Source of the DNA: an uncultured Clostridium sp.
Lineage (GTDB): Bacteria > Bacillota > Clostridia > TANB77 > CAG-508
Direction: 5' to 3'
Assembly (NCBI GenBank): GCA_902496295.1
Contig: CABVAF010000004.1
Span: forward strand, 20,545 to 84,544
DNA length: 64,000 bases
Below are positions 45,578-55,452 of the stretch, piece by piece. The position numbers and the translations under genes were made by a program. Under the pieces are notes generated by a model. It was not told the origin of the DNA, searched no databases, and saw only the letters and a program-made list of their open reading frames with translations. Numbering within the stretch: the first letter of the stretch is position 1; each line of letters begins with the position of its first letter.

Positions 45578-46873
45578 ATGTATAAAGTAGCAGTTGCAGG
45601 GACAGGATATGTAGGTTTAGTTGCAGGAGTTTGTTTTGCAGAAAAAGGACAAGATGTAATTTGTGTTGATGTGGACAAATCTAAAGTTGAGAAAATGAAA
45701 AAAGGTATTTCTCCAATATATGAACAAGATTTAGAGCCTATGATGCAAAGAAATTATAAAGAAGGAAGATTGGACTTTACTACTGACTACAAAAAAGCAT
45801 ATAAAGACGCAGATTTTATATTTATTGGAGTAGGTACTCCAGAAAGAGCAGATGGTTCTGCAAACTTAGATTATGTTTATGAAGTAGCAAAACAAATTGC
45901 TGATACTGTTGAAAAAGATTGTGTAATTGTAGTAAAATCAACTGTTCCAATTGGAACAAATGATGATGTAGAAAAATATATAAGAGAAAACTTAAAGCAT
46001 GATGTAAAAATAAGTGTTGCAAGTAATCCGGAATTTTTAGCCCAAGGTACAGCAGTAAGAGATACAATATATGCCTCAAGAATAGTAATAGGAACTGAAA
46101 ATAAACAGACAGAAGCAAAAATGTTAAAATTGTATGAAAATTTTGATGTACCAAAATTGACAATGAATAGAAGAAGTGCAGAAATGGTAAAGTATGCATC
46201 AAATGATTTCTTAGCATTAAAAATTAGTTATGTAAATGATATTGCAAATCTTTGCGAAGAAGTTGATGCAAATATAGAAGATGTAACTAAAGGAATGAGT
46301 TATGACAGCAGAATTGGTGACAAGTTTTTAAAAGCTGGATGTGGATATGGAGGAAGTTGTTTTCCTAAAGATACTAAAGCTCTTCAATATTTAGCACAAA
46401 AAGGTGGCTATGAATTAAAAACTGTAAAAGCTGCTATAGAAGTAAATAGAGAACAACAATTAGTTTTATTAAAAAAAGCAAGAAGAAAAATAAAAAGTTT
46501 TAGAGGTTTAAATGTTGCAATTTTAGGTTTAACTTTTAAGCCTGGAACAGATGATTTAAGAGCAGCTCCATCATTAACTAATGTGCCAATATTATTAGAA
46601 GAAGGTGCAAATATAAAAGCATATGATCCAATTGGTGTAGATAATTATAAAAAAATCTATCCAAAAGAAATTACATATACAAATACTCCTCAAGAAGCAT
46701 TAAAGAATGCAGATGTATGCTTTATATTTACAGAATGGCAACAAATAAAAGATGTAATGCCAGAAGAGTATAAAAAATTAATGAAAACACCTTTAGTATA
46801 CGATGGAAGAAATATTTATTTAATAAAAGATATGGAAGAAAATGAAGTAGAATATTATTCTGTAGGAAGGTAG
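45578..46873 (+). CDS. ugd: UDP-glucose 6-dehydrogenase
   Basis: Oxidises UDP-glucose to UDP-glucuronate with two NAD+, giving acidic sugar for the capsule. N-terminal Rossmann motif GTGYVGLVAGVCFAEKGQ (residues 7-24), the VKSTVPIGT and ASNPEFLAQGTA segments, and the catalytic Cys in GCGYGGSCFPKDTKAL (about 250-265). The UDP-binding C-terminal domain has GLTFKPGTDDLRAAPS. 431 residues, standard. A uronic acid is therefore likely in the polymer. The stop overlaps the next start by one base. Confidence 0.96.
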   Translation: MYKVAVAGTGYVGLVAGVCFAEKGQDVICVDVDKSKVEKMKKGISPIYEQDLEPMMQRNYKEGRLDFTTDYKKAYKDADFIFIGVGTPERADGSANLDYVYEVAKQIADTVEKDCVIVVKSTVPIGTNDDVEKYIRENLKHDVKISVASNPEFLAQGTAVRDTIYASRIVIGTENKQTEAKMLKLYENFDVPKLTMNRRSAEMVKYASNDFLALKISYVNDIANLCEEVDANIEDVTKGMSYDSRIGDKFLKAGCGYGGSCFPKDTKALQYLAQKGGYELKTVKAAIEVNREQQLVLLKKARRKIKSFRGLNVAILGLTFKPGTDDLRAAPSLTNVPILLEEGANIKAYDPIGVDNYKKIYPKEITYTNTPQEALKNADVCFIFTEWQQIKDVMPEEYKKLMKTPLVYDGRNIYLIKDMEENEVEYYSVGR

Positions 46874-48339
46874 TGAGATATATAGCTACAGTAAAGAAAA
46901 AAAGTGTAACTAAAAATTATATATATAATTTGGTATATCAAATACTAGTAATAGTATTACCCCTGATAACAACACCATATATATCAGGGGTTCTTGGTGC
47001 TGAAAGAATAGGTATATACAGTTTTACAACATCTATTGCAACATATTTTATTTTGTTTGGTTCTTTAGGCGTTGCTATGTATGCACAAAGAGAAATTGCC
47101 TATGTTCAAGATGATGTAAGAAAAAGAACTAAAATATTTTGGGAAATATTTTTCTTTAGATGTATTACAATGGCAATTTCAATTGTTGTATTCTACTTTA
47201 CATATGCATCACATGGAGAATATCAGTTATATTATAAAATATTAATAATCCAATTATTTGCAAATGTGTTAGATATTAGTTGGTTTTTCCAAGGACTAGA
47301 AGAATTTAAAAAAACAGTAACAAGAAATCTAATTGTTAAAGTTTTAAGTGTTATATGTATTTTTATTTTTGTAAAAACACAAGATGATTTGTGGATTTAC
47401 TTTTTAATATTTGTGTTATCTATTTTAATAGGAAATATGTCTTTGTGGGTGTATTTGCCTAGATGTACAGAAAAACTTAAAGGAGAAAAATTACAAATAT
47501 TTTCTCATCTAAGACCAACTATAGGATTATTCATTCCACAAATCGCAATTGATGTATATACATTGTTAGATAGAACTATGCTTGGATATTTAACAAGCGA
47601 TATGTCACAAGTTGGAAATTATGAACAATCACAAAAAATTTTAAAATTATCATATACATTAATAACATCTCTTGGAACTGTAATGACACCAAGAATAGCA
47701 AGTGTTTTAGCTTCTAAAGATAACAAAAAAGTAGAGGAATATTTGTCCAAATCAATTAATTTTGTATTTTTCTTAGGTATTCCATTAACTTTAGGAGTAA
47801 TGTCAGTTGCGAAGACTTTAGTGCCATGGTTTTTAGGGGACGAATTCTCACTTTCTGTATATATTTTAATGGCAGGTTCTCTATTAATTATTTCTAAAGG
47901 GTTCACAGATGTAGCAGGAGTACAGTATTTAATACCAAGTAGAAATCAAAATATTTTTACCAAATCTGTTGTTATAGGTGCAATACTAAATGTTGTGTTA
48001 AACTTTATTTTAATACCAATATGTGGTGCAATAGGAGCAATTATAGCGTCTGTTATTGCAGAAGTTGCAATTGCAATAGTTCAATATTATTATGTTAAGA
48101 AACAAATTAATATACATATATTTGCAAAGGCATATTTTAAGTACATTGTTAGTGGCATTTTAATGTTTATAGTTGTATATGTTATGGGAATATTTATGAA
48201 ACCTACAATTGTTACTACAATGATACAAATATGTGTTGGAGGAATAATTTATATAGGAAGCTTACTAATAATGAAAGATGAATTTTTATGTGAAAGATTG
48301 GACAAGATACTAAAAGCCTTAAAAATAAAGAAAATATAA
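46873..48339 (+). CDS. Wzx-type oligosaccharide flippase 1
   Basis: 488 residues, 12-14 predicted TM helices, matching the polysaccharide-biosynthesis (MATE-like) flippase family: PLITTPYISGVLGAERIGIYSF at the N-terminus is the usual entry motif. It moves undecaprenyl-linked repeat units across the membrane. The start is GTG 46873, sharing its first base with the ugd stop codon; GGAAGG lies just before it. A second, different flippase is at 56578. Substrate is not deducible. Confidence 0.88.
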   Translation: MRYIATVKKKSVTKNYIYNLVYQILVIVLPLITTPYISGVLGAERIGIYSFTTSIATYFILFGSLGVAMYAQREIAYVQDDVRKRTKIFWEIFFFRCITMAISIVVFYFTYASHGEYQLYYKILIIQLFANVLDISWFFQGLEEFKKTVTRNLIVKVLSVICIFIFVKTQDDLWIYFLIFVLSILIGNMSLWVYLPRCTEKLKGEKLQIFSHLRPTIGLFIPQIAIDVYTLLDRTMLGYLTSDMSQVGNYEQSQKILKLSYTLITSLGTVMTPRIASVLASKDNKKVEEYLSKSINFVFFLGIPLTLGVMSVAKTLVPWFLGDEFSLSVYILMAGSLLIISKGFTDVAGVQYLIPSRNQNIFTKSVVIGAILNVVLNFILIPICGAIGAIIASVIAEVAIAIVQYYYVKKQINIHIFAKAYFKYIVSGILMFIVVYVMGIFMKPTIVTTMIQICVGGIIYIGSLLIMKDEFLCERLDKILKALKIKKI

Positions 48340-48353
48340 TAGGAGTGGTATTT

Positions 48354-49148
48354 ATGAAGAAAAAAATCGGAATAACAGTTATAATTATTTTTATAATTCT
48401 GTTTTTAATTGGAGCATTTCTTTCAACTACAAAATTAGGAGTTTTAAATCCAATTTCTGCACTTTGTGGTATGGCAAAAATATATTTAACAGATGATAAA
48501 TTAGCAGTTGTGCAAAATTTTCCACAAAAAGTGGTTTTCTTTATTAGGGAAAATGGAAAAGACCATTTTGACGATTATATGGAAGAACTGGGGGGATATG
48601 TGGAAGTGCCATATTCGGCAGAGGCAGGAGATTCAATATATACAAATGGCAAGAAAAATATATATGTAGAAGTGGCTGGAAGTAGATTTGCTAGGTATAC
48701 TTTAACGGAAACTAAGGTAAAAGACCCAGAAAAAAATGCAGATATGATTACATATACAAGTTTTGATAATATTATTAAATACCAAGAAGAGTGTCCATAT
48801 AAATCTAATATAAATATAAAAGTAAATGGTGAGGCAGTAGATTTTATAGTCGTTCCTATAAAAATTAACAATAAGTTCTATAAAACTATGGATTTACAAG
48901 AGTTAGCTATTAACATGGAAGATTTAAAAAAAGAATGCATTAAGGAAGACCTAGACATAGAAGTAACTACTAACTTACAGACTATAAATAGAACTATAAA
49001 TATTGATAGTGATGGTACAGAAAATGAATTAGGACATGACATATATAGAGAAGAAACAAAAATAACAAAAAGTATAGGCAAGGGAACTTACATAATAGAA
49101 ATATCAGATAATAATTATGAAACTGTTTTACGAATTATACTAAGATAA
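48354..49148 (+). CDS. Hypothetical secreted/membrane-anchored protein in the capsule locus
   Basis: 264 residues from ATG 48354, with an N-terminal signal/anchor helix (IGITVIIIFIILFLIGAFL) and an otherwise beta-rich exposed domain. Not recognised. AGGAG (48341-48345) is 8 bases before ATG 48354; the GTG at 48345 overlaps that site. It ends the first half of the capsule locus and is followed by a hairpin terminator, so it may be a capsule-associated surface protein or a hitch-hiker. Confidence 0.55.
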   Translation: MKKKIGITVIIIFIILFLIGAFLSTTKLGVLNPISALCGMAKIYLTDDKLAVVQNFPQKVVFFIRENGKDHFDDYMEELGGYVEVPYSAEAGDSIYTNGKKNIYVEVAGSRFARYTLTETKVKDPEKNADMITYTSFDNIIKYQEECPYKSNINIKVNGEAVDFIVVPIKINNKFYKTMDLQELAINMEDLKKECIKEDLDIEVTTNLQTINRTINIDSDGTENELGHDIYREETKITKSIGKGTYIIEISDNNYETVLRIILR

Positions 49149-49194
49149 ATTTGGGTATGTAATTTTTATAAAGTAAATTGTATAATAGAAAAGT

Positions 49195-49233
49195 AGAGGT
49201 ATGTGTTTTATTATAGAATAAACATATACCTCT
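49195..49233 (+). terminator. Hairpin splitting the capsule locus
   Basis: An arm at 49195-49212 pairs with 49217-49233 (about 15 pairs with one bulge), with TTATATTATT after it. It separates 48354-49148 from the second operon. Confidence 0.65.
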
Positions 49234-49300
49234 TATATTATTGCTTTATAAATATACTTTTACCACAATTCTAATTGATTAAAAAAATGGCTGAAAAAGG

Positions 49301-49329
49301 TTGAAATTATGTATAAAATGTTATATTAT
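49301..49329 (+). promoter_or_regulatory. Promoter of the second capsule operon
   Basis: TTGAAA (49301-49306), 17 bases, TATTAT (49324-49329); 40 bases before the sugar transferase start. Confidence 0.6.
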
Positions 49330-49368
49330 AAATAAGTAACCATGATTTAAAAGTGGAGGAAAATAAGA

Positions 49369-50058
49369 ATGGATGGTAACACATACGAAAGAGTAAAGGA
49401 AGACTATGGTAAAGTAAAAGAAGTTACAGTTGTAGATAAAAAAACATATAAATTTGTTAAAAGGACTGTTGATATAATTGCTTCTATAATTGGAATTATT
49501 CTATTAGTTCCTATTACTATTATTGTGTGGATATTAAATTTATTTACTAGAAATAAAGGTCCAATCTTTTTTGTGCAAGAGAGAATTGGAAAAGATGGAA
49601 AGTTATTTAGAATGTATAAATATAGAACTATGGTTGTGGATGCAGAAGAAATATTAAATAGACATATAAAAGAAGAAACAGAAATAGGAAAAGAATACAT
49701 AAAAAATAAAAAAATATATAATGACCCTAGAATTACGAAAATAGGGAAGTTTTTAAGAAGAACTAGTTTAGATGAGTTTCCTCAATTTATTAATGTTTTA
49801 AAAGGTGATATGAGTTTAGTTGGACCAAGACCATATTTACTAAGAGAAATAAAAGATATGAATGACTATTATTACTACATAATAAAAGAAAGACCTGGTA
49901 TAACAGGACCATGGCAAGTAGCAGGAAGAAGTAATATAAACTTTGAAGATAGATTAGAATTAGATTATAAATATGCAATTAAAAAGTCATTGAAAAATGA
50001 TTTTATTATAATAATAAAAACAATATCAGCTGTATTTAAAAAGGAAGGAGCAATTTAG
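49369..50058 (+). CDS. Undecaprenyl-phosphate sugar phosphotransferase
   Basis: Starts repeat-unit synthesis by moving a sugar-1-phosphate onto undecaprenyl phosphate. 229 residues: a cytoplasmic start, one membrane-inserted helix (VDIIASIIGIILLVPITIIVW), then the catalytic domain with FVQERIGKDGKLFRMYKYRTM, RRTSLDEFPQFINVLKGDMSLVGPRP in pieces (catalytic DE pair) and PGITGPWQVAGRSN. This is the short, WcaJ/WbaP-catalytic-domain form. It opens the second operon, as an initiating enzyme commonly does. GGAGG precedes the ATG. Confidence 0.93.
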   Translation: MDGNTYERVKEDYGKVKEVTVVDKKTYKFVKRTVDIIASIIGIILLVPITIIVWILNLFTRNKGPIFFVQERIGKDGKLFRMYKYRTMVVDAEEILNRHIKEETEIGKEYIKNKKIYNDPRITKIGKFLRRTSLDEFPQFINVLKGDMSLVGPRPYLLREIKDMNDYYYYIIKERPGITGPWQVAGRSNINFEDRLELDYKYAIKKSLKNDFIIIIKTISAVFKKEGAI

Positions 50059-50850
50059 TTGAAAAATATAAAAATTATTGTCGCAGCACATAAAGAATAT
50101 GATATGCCAGATAATAATCTATATTTACCAGTTTTTGTGGGGGCGAATGGTAAAGAGGACATAAATGAATATAAAAGAGACGATACTGGTAGTAATATTT
50201 CAATTAAAAATCCTAATTTTTGCGAGTTAACAGGATTATATTGGGCATGGAAAAATTTGGATGCAGATTATATAGGATTAGTGCATTATAGAAGACATTT
50301 TAAAGGAAAGAGTTGCAAATCAAAAGAAATAAAAGATAGAGTAAATAGCTCTATAAATGAACAGCAATTAGAGGAGCTATTGAAAGATGTTGATGTAGTA
50401 TTACCAAAGAAGAGGAATTATTTTATAGAAAACTTATATGCTCATTATAAACACACAACATATGTAGAACCCCTAGATGAAACAGAAAAAATTATAGAGG
50501 AGAAATGTCCAGAATATAAAATTGAGTTTGAAAATTTAAAAAAGAGACGTTCTGCCCATATGTTTAATATGCTTATAATGAAAAAAGATTTATTAGATAA
50601 ATATTGTACTTGGTTATTTGATATATTATTTGAACTTGAAACCAGAATTGATAGTTCTAAATACAATAAATTTCATGCAAGATACATAGGTAGAGTATCT
50701 GAGCTTTTATTAGATGTATGGATTAATAAAAATAATATAAAATATAAAGAAGTAAAAGTATTAGACATAGAACCTGTTAATTGGTTTAAAAAGGGAATGC
50801 TTTTTATTAACTCAAAATTTAGAGGTAAAAAGTATGAAAAAAGTATATAA
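50059..50850 (+). CDS. DUF4422 capsule glycosyltransferase 2
   Basis: 263 residues, same family as 44706-45491: FVGANGKED, DDTGSNISIKNPNFCELTGLYW, GLVHYRRHFKG. It starts with TTG 50059 directly after the stop of the sugar transferase, with AAGGAAGGAG 8 bases upstream, so translation is coupled. Cytoplasmic, probably adding the second or a later sugar of the repeat unit. The sugar donor cannot be inferred. Confidence 0.85.
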   Translation: MKNIKIIVAAHKEYDMPDNNLYLPVFVGANGKEDINEYKRDDTGSNISIKNPNFCELTGLYWAWKNLDADYIGLVHYRRHFKGKSCKSKEIKDRVNSSINEQQLEELLKDVDVVLPKKRNYFIENLYAHYKHTTYVEPLDETEKIIEEKCPEYKIEFENLKKRRSAHMFNMLIMKKDLLDKYCTWLFDILFELETRIDSSKYNKFHARYIGRVSELLLDVWINKNNIKYKEVKVLDIEPVNWFKKGMLFINSKFRGKKYEKSI

Positions 50851-50867
50851 CAAGTTGGAGAAATAAT

Positions 50868-52013
50868 ATGATTGTATATGTTTTGATGCTAATTTTATCA
50901 ATACTTTTTTTAATATTAGAAAAGAAAGCTAAAAAGAAATGGATTAAAATAATATGTTGTATAATGGCTGTAATGCCATTTTTTATAGTGTCTGCATTTA
51001 GATATGACATAGGTACTGATTACACTAGACGATATGTTTTTGATTATAATAGAACCCTTCAAGGAATAGATGTTCCAAACTTAGAGATACTTTTTAAAGT
51101 TATTATGAAATTTTGTATAATATTTACAGAAGAACCTTATTTAATGTTTGTGATAACATCTGCAATAATAGTTGGTTTTATTTTAGGAACATCATTTAGT
51201 AAGTCTAAAGACAAAATATTAAGTGTGTGCATATTTTTACTTGGAGGATTTTTCTTTGATTCTTTAAATATAATGAGACAATATATGGCAATGAGCTTAA
51301 TATTCTTTGGATATCAATTTTTATTAAAAAGCAAGAGATGGTATTTAGCATATGTTGTTACAGTTATTCTAGCAACATTAATACATAGTTCTGCAATAAT
51401 AATGTTAATTCTTGTATTTTTAACAAGAAAAATGCTAGTAAGTTGGAAGTGGGTATTACCAACTTGCGTAATAGTTGTTTTATTAAATGAAAATTTAATG
51501 AATATAATAGGCTTTTTTGTACAAAACACAAAATTTGAGGCATATTTAACAGGAAAATTTGCACAGGGAGAGTTTTCATACCTTTTTGTAGCAGAAAACT
51601 TAGTTATATATTTAATTATGATGTATATATATGCCAGAAACAAAAAAATGGACAATATTCAAACGCAAGATATATTATTTTTAAATATACAAGCACTAGC
51701 CTTAATTGTAATGGTACTTGGCTCAGTACATATGTTATTTATAAGAATTGCATTATACTTTTCTATTTTCCAAGTTATATCAGTACCATATTATATTAGC
51801 AAAATTCCAAATGAAAAAGTAGTAGCAGATTTAAAGAAAATAACAAAAAATAAATTTAAGTTTAGCAAATTAGAAAAATATATGAAACAAGTTGTAACAG
51901 TGGTAGTTGTACTTTGTTTTATATTTGCTTTTACGAGAACGAACATACTAACTAATACAAATGAGGTTTTACCATATAAGACAATAATTAATAAGGAAAT
52001 AGAGATAAAATAA
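50868..52013 (+). CDS. EpsG-family polysaccharide polymerase (Wzy-like)
   Basis: 381 residues, about 10-12 TM helices, no signal peptide. The first loop has SAFRYDIGTDYTRRY, and the middle has FDSLNIMRQYMAMSLIFFGY, typical of EpsG-family polymerases that join repeat units at the outer membrane face. A conserved Arg and Gln in MRQYMA and the loop Asp residues support this. It is the only polymerase candidate in the locus, matching one polymer despite two flippases. Confidence 0.85.
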   Translation: MIVYVLMLILSILFLILEKKAKKKWIKIICCIMAVMPFFIVSAFRYDIGTDYTRRYVFDYNRTLQGIDVPNLEILFKVIMKFCIIFTEEPYLMFVITSAIIVGFILGTSFSKSKDKILSVCIFLLGGFFFDSLNIMRQYMAMSLIFFGYQFLLKSKRWYLAYVVTVILATLIHSSAIIMLILVFLTRKMLVSWKWVLPTCVIVVLLNENLMNIIGFFVQNTKFEAYLTGKFAQGEFSYLFVAENLVIYLIMMYIYARNKKMDNIQTQDILFLNIQALALIVMVLGSVHMLFIRIALYFSIFQVISVPYYISKIPNEKVVADLKKITKNKFKFSKLEKYMKQVVTVVVVLCFIFAFTRTNILTNTNEVLPYKTIINKEIEIK

Positions 52014-52056
52014 TTAAGGCAAGGAAATTTAATATATAGTAAGATAGGGTGATAAT

Positions 52057-54372
52057 GTGAAAGTAGATTTTATAACAAGACATGCAATACCAAACTATGG
52101 CTCAATATTACAAACATATGCTACACAAAAAGTATTAAAAAAATTAGGTTGTGATTCTGAAGTTATAGATTATATTAGATTAGATGAGACTGTAAATAAA
52201 ACTATTACTACAAATTGTGGTATAGATGGAAACGGAATAAAGTCTAAAATAAAAAGGTTGGGATATATAGTTCTTCAAGGTCCTAATGTTAAGCATATGC
52301 ATAAAAGATTTGCGAAATATAGAAAAATGTATTTAAAGCAGACAGAAAAAGAATATAATTCTGTAGAGGAATTAAAAGAAAATTTACCTAATGCAGATGT
52401 GTATTGTACAGGTAGTGATCAAGTTTGGGCAAAAATAGGTGGAGTTAATTATGACGAAGCATATTTTTTAAGTTTTGTACCAAATGGAAAAAGATGTATA
52501 TCTTATGCAGCAAGTTTAGGAAAAAGCAAAATAGATGTAGAACTAGAAAAACAATTACCACAATTATTAGAAAAATATGAAACAATACTTGTAAGAGAAA
52601 ATACAGCAGAAGAAATTATAAAAGAAAAAGGTTTTGATAATGTAAAACAGGTTTTAGACCCAACATTATTATTAAATAGCGAAGAATGGTCAGAATTATC
52701 AGAGAGAACAAAATTAGATGGAAAAGAATATATATTGGTATATCAATTGCATCATAATAAACAAATGGAAGATTATTTAAAAAAATTAAAAAAACACACA
52801 AAATTACCTATATATAGAGTTCATCCATCATTTTATTATGGATTCAAACCAGGAAAATTTATATATTTACCAACTCCTGGGGAATATATTAGCTATATAA
52901 AAAATGCAAAATACATTGTAACAGATTCTTTTCATGGAACAGTATTTTCTTTAATATTTAATAAAAACTTTGTAGATATATTGCCAGGTGAAACTTCAAC
53001 TAGAATAGAAAGTATATTAAAATTAGTTGGTCAGGAGAATAGAATTGTTAAAGATTTTGATGATTTTAGTTGGTTAGATAAAAATATTAAATATGATGAG
53101 ATTAATAAAATAATAAGCAGAGAAAGAGAAGAGTCTTTACAAGATTTTAAAAATGCCATATTTAAAAATGTAAAGAATAATATAAATAAGTTAAATATAA
53201 AACAAGAATGTGCAGGTTGCAGGATGTGTGAGCAAATATGTCCTAAAAATGCAATAAAGATGGAAGAGGACGGAGAGGGTTTTTTAATACCTGTTGTAGA
53301 TGAAAATTTATGCATTAATTGTGGTCTTTGTTTAAAAAAATGTCCACAACTAAATGATATAGAAAAAGATATAGAAGTTGAAGAAGAAATAGAAAGCCAA
53401 ACTGCATATGCTGCTAAAATAAATAACGCAGAAACTTTAAAAGAAAGCTCATCAGGAGGAGTGTTTTCGGCACTTGCAAATGAATGTATAGAGAAAAATG
53501 GAATAGTATATGGTGCAACATTTGATAAAGATTTTAATGTAATACATATTGGAGCCAGAAACTTAAAAGACTTAGAAAAATTAAGAGGTTCTAAGTACGT
53601 ACAAAGTAATACAGCAAATACTTATAAAGAAGTAAGAGAATATTTAGAAGAAGGAAGGCAAGTTTTATATTCTGGTACTGCATGTCAAATAGCGGGACTA
53701 AAAAACTTTTTAGGGAAAAATTATGATAACTTATTAACTGTTGATATAGTATGTCATGGTGTTCCAAGCCAAAAAATATTTAGAAAATATAGAGAATATA
53801 TAGAAAATAAGTATAAAGGAAAAATAGAAGAACTTTCTTTTAGAAATAAGGAAAAAAGAGGTTGGGGATTAAACTTAAAAATTAGATTAGATAATGGTAA
53901 GACTATTAGAAAATTTGCATATGTGGATCCATATTATAAAGCTTTTGTAAATGGAGATACATACAGAGAATGTTGTTATAATTGTAAATATGCAAATAGT
54001 AAAAGAATAGGAGATATAACTCTTGCAGATTATTGGGGATTAGCTAATGTGCATCCAGAGTTTTACGATGGAAAAGGCGTTTCAGCAGTTATAGTAAATA
54101 CAAAAAGAGGAATGGCTGTATGGAACAATGTAAAAGATAAGCTAGAATGTATAGATACTGCAATTGCATCTATACAAAAATATAATCCTAACTTAGTAAA
54201 CCCAACTAAGAGAAAGAAAAATAGAGATTACATTTATAGTAACTTGGATGGAAAAAGCTTTAAAAAGTTTGCTAAGGAAAATTTAAAATTTAAGAAAAAT
54301 ATAAAAGATGTAGTTAGAAGCAAATTTTCAGATGAAGATATAGAGAGGCTAAAAGGAAAAATAAAAAAGTAA
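52057..54372 (+). CDS. Fusion: polysaccharide pyruvyl transferase + 4Fe-4S/FrhB-like redox protein
   Basis: 771 residues. Residues 1-360 resemble polysaccharide pyruvyl transferase (NYGSILQTYATQKVLKKLG, TGSDQVWAK, TDSFHGTVFSL). Residues 385-429 form two 4Fe-4S sites: C-x2-C-x2-C-x3-C-P at C385/388/391/395 and C-x2-C-x2-C-x3-C-P at C419/422/425/429. Residues about 450-720 match FrhB/coenzyme F420 hydrogenase beta-subunit-like domains (SSGGVFSALANECIEKNG, SGTACQIAGLKNFL, CHGVPSQKIF). These proteins are found in polysaccharide loci of anaerobes, where the redox module's substrate is unknown. Starts at GTG. The fusion is unusual and worth attention. Confidence 0.8.
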   Translation: MKVDFITRHAIPNYGSILQTYATQKVLKKLGCDSEVIDYIRLDETVNKTITTNCGIDGNGIKSKIKRLGYIVLQGPNVKHMHKRFAKYRKMYLKQTEKEYNSVEELKENLPNADVYCTGSDQVWAKIGGVNYDEAYFLSFVPNGKRCISYAASLGKSKIDVELEKQLPQLLEKYETILVRENTAEEIIKEKGFDNVKQVLDPTLLLNSEEWSELSERTKLDGKEYILVYQLHHNKQMEDYLKKLKKHTKLPIYRVHPSFYYGFKPGKFIYLPTPGEYISYIKNAKYIVTDSFHGTVFSLIFNKNFVDILPGETSTRIESILKLVGQENRIVKDFDDFSWLDKNIKYDEINKIISREREESLQDFKNAIFKNVKNNINKLNIKQECAGCRMCEQICPKNAIKMEEDGEGFLIPVVDENLCINCGLCLKKCPQLNDIEKDIEVEEEIESQTAYAAKINNAETLKESSSGGVFSALANECIEKNGIVYGATFDKDFNVIHIGARNLKDLEKLRGSKYVQSNTANTYKEVREYLEEGRQVLYSGTACQIAGLKNFLGKNYDNLLTVDIVCHGVPSQKIFRKYREYIENKYKGKIEELSFRNKEKRGWGLNLKIRLDNGKTIRKFAYVDPYYKAFVNGDTYRECCYNCKYANSKRIGDITLADYWGLANVHPEFYDGKGVSAVIVNTKRGMAVWNNVKDKLECIDTAIASIQKYNPNLVNPTKRKKNRDYIYSNLDGKSFKKFAKENLKFKKNIKDVVRSKFSDEDIERLKGKIKK

Positions 54373-54388
54373 AAGATGGAGATAGTCT

Positions 54389-55366
54389 ATGAGAGTAAGT
54401 GTAGTTATTCCTATATATAATGCAGAAAAATATATAGAAAAATGCATAAATAGCATAATACCACAAATAACTAAAGAAGATGAAATTGTATTAATTAATG
54501 CTGGTTCTACAGATAATTCAGAAACAATATGTAAAAAATATGTGGAAAAAAACAATAATGTAAAATTATATTATATACAAAATGGTGGACCTTCTGTATC
54601 TAGAAATGCTGGCATAGAACATGCAAAAGGTAAATATATTATTTTTATTGATGGCGATGATTACATAGAAAGTAATTATATAGAGACAATGTTAAAGAAT
54701 GTAAAAGAAAAACAATTAGCTATTTGTTCATATAAAATGGTTCAATATGAAAGCGGAGAAGAAACTATAAAAAGATATAGTAACAAAGTAGAAATGTTGA
54801 ATAAAGAGGATATGGTAAAAGTATATGAAAAAGAGTTGTTTAGCCTTGTATGGAATAAAATTTACGAGAGAGATATTATTGTAAATAATAATATTTTATT
54901 TAATACTAATTTCTATAAAGGAGAAGATTTGTTATTTAACTTAGACTATATGAAATATATAGAAAGTGTAAAAGTAATTCCAGACATTTTATACAACTAT
55001 ATTATTAAAAAAACAGGAGTAAATAAATCACATAAAGAACCAATAGAAAATAGATTAAAAAGAACACAGCTAATTTATAATGGATTTATGGAAATAAACA
55101 AGAAGAATAACATAGATAGGGTAAAAATAAATATAATAGATATGAATTTTTTACATTTGAGAAATTATATAAAAGAAAGTAACATACATAATCCTTTTAA
55201 AATTGCTAAAACATTAAAAAAGTATACTGATTTAGATTATTGCATAGAAAGTGGAGAAAGTTACGAAAATTTAAAAGCAATAAAGAAATTATATGAAAAA
55301 AAACATATAACGACAATGTATTTAAAAAACAAGTTCTTGTTAAAAAAGTTAAAGAGTAAATGCTAG
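54389..55366 (+). CDS. Glycosyltransferase family 2
   Basis: 325 residues, cytoplasmic GT-A fold: SVVIPIYNAEKYIEKCINSI opening strand, NGGPSVSRNAGIEHAKGKYIIF and a DxD-type FIDGDDYIE metal site. Odd: the usual D-D-G-S-x-D nucleotide loop reads I36-N-A-G-S-T-D, so both leading Asp are replaced by N and A, which may alter donor binding. It transfers one sugar in capsule repeat assembly. Donor and acceptor are unknown. It follows the pyruvyl transferase fusion by 16 bases. Confidence 0.85.
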   Translation: MRVSVVIPIYNAEKYIEKCINSIIPQITKEDEIVLINAGSTDNSETICKKYVEKNNNVKLYYIQNGGPSVSRNAGIEHAKGKYIIFIDGDDYIESNYIETMLKNVKEKQLAICSYKMVQYESGEETIKRYSNKVEMLNKEDMVKVYEKELFSLVWNKIYERDIIVNNNILFNTNFYKGEDLLFNLDYMKYIESVKVIPDILYNYIIKKTGVNKSHKEPIENRLKRTQLIYNGFMEINKKNNIDRVKINIIDMNFLHLRNYIKESNIHNPFKIAKTLKKYTDLDYCIESGESYENLKAIKKLYEKKHITTMYLKNKFLLKKLKSKC

Positions 55367-55452
55367 GATAATGAAGTGCAATATGGTTTTTGGATTAAGG
55401 GAGTTTTATAACAATAACTAAAAAAATACTGCGTATAAAAGAAAGGTTAAAG

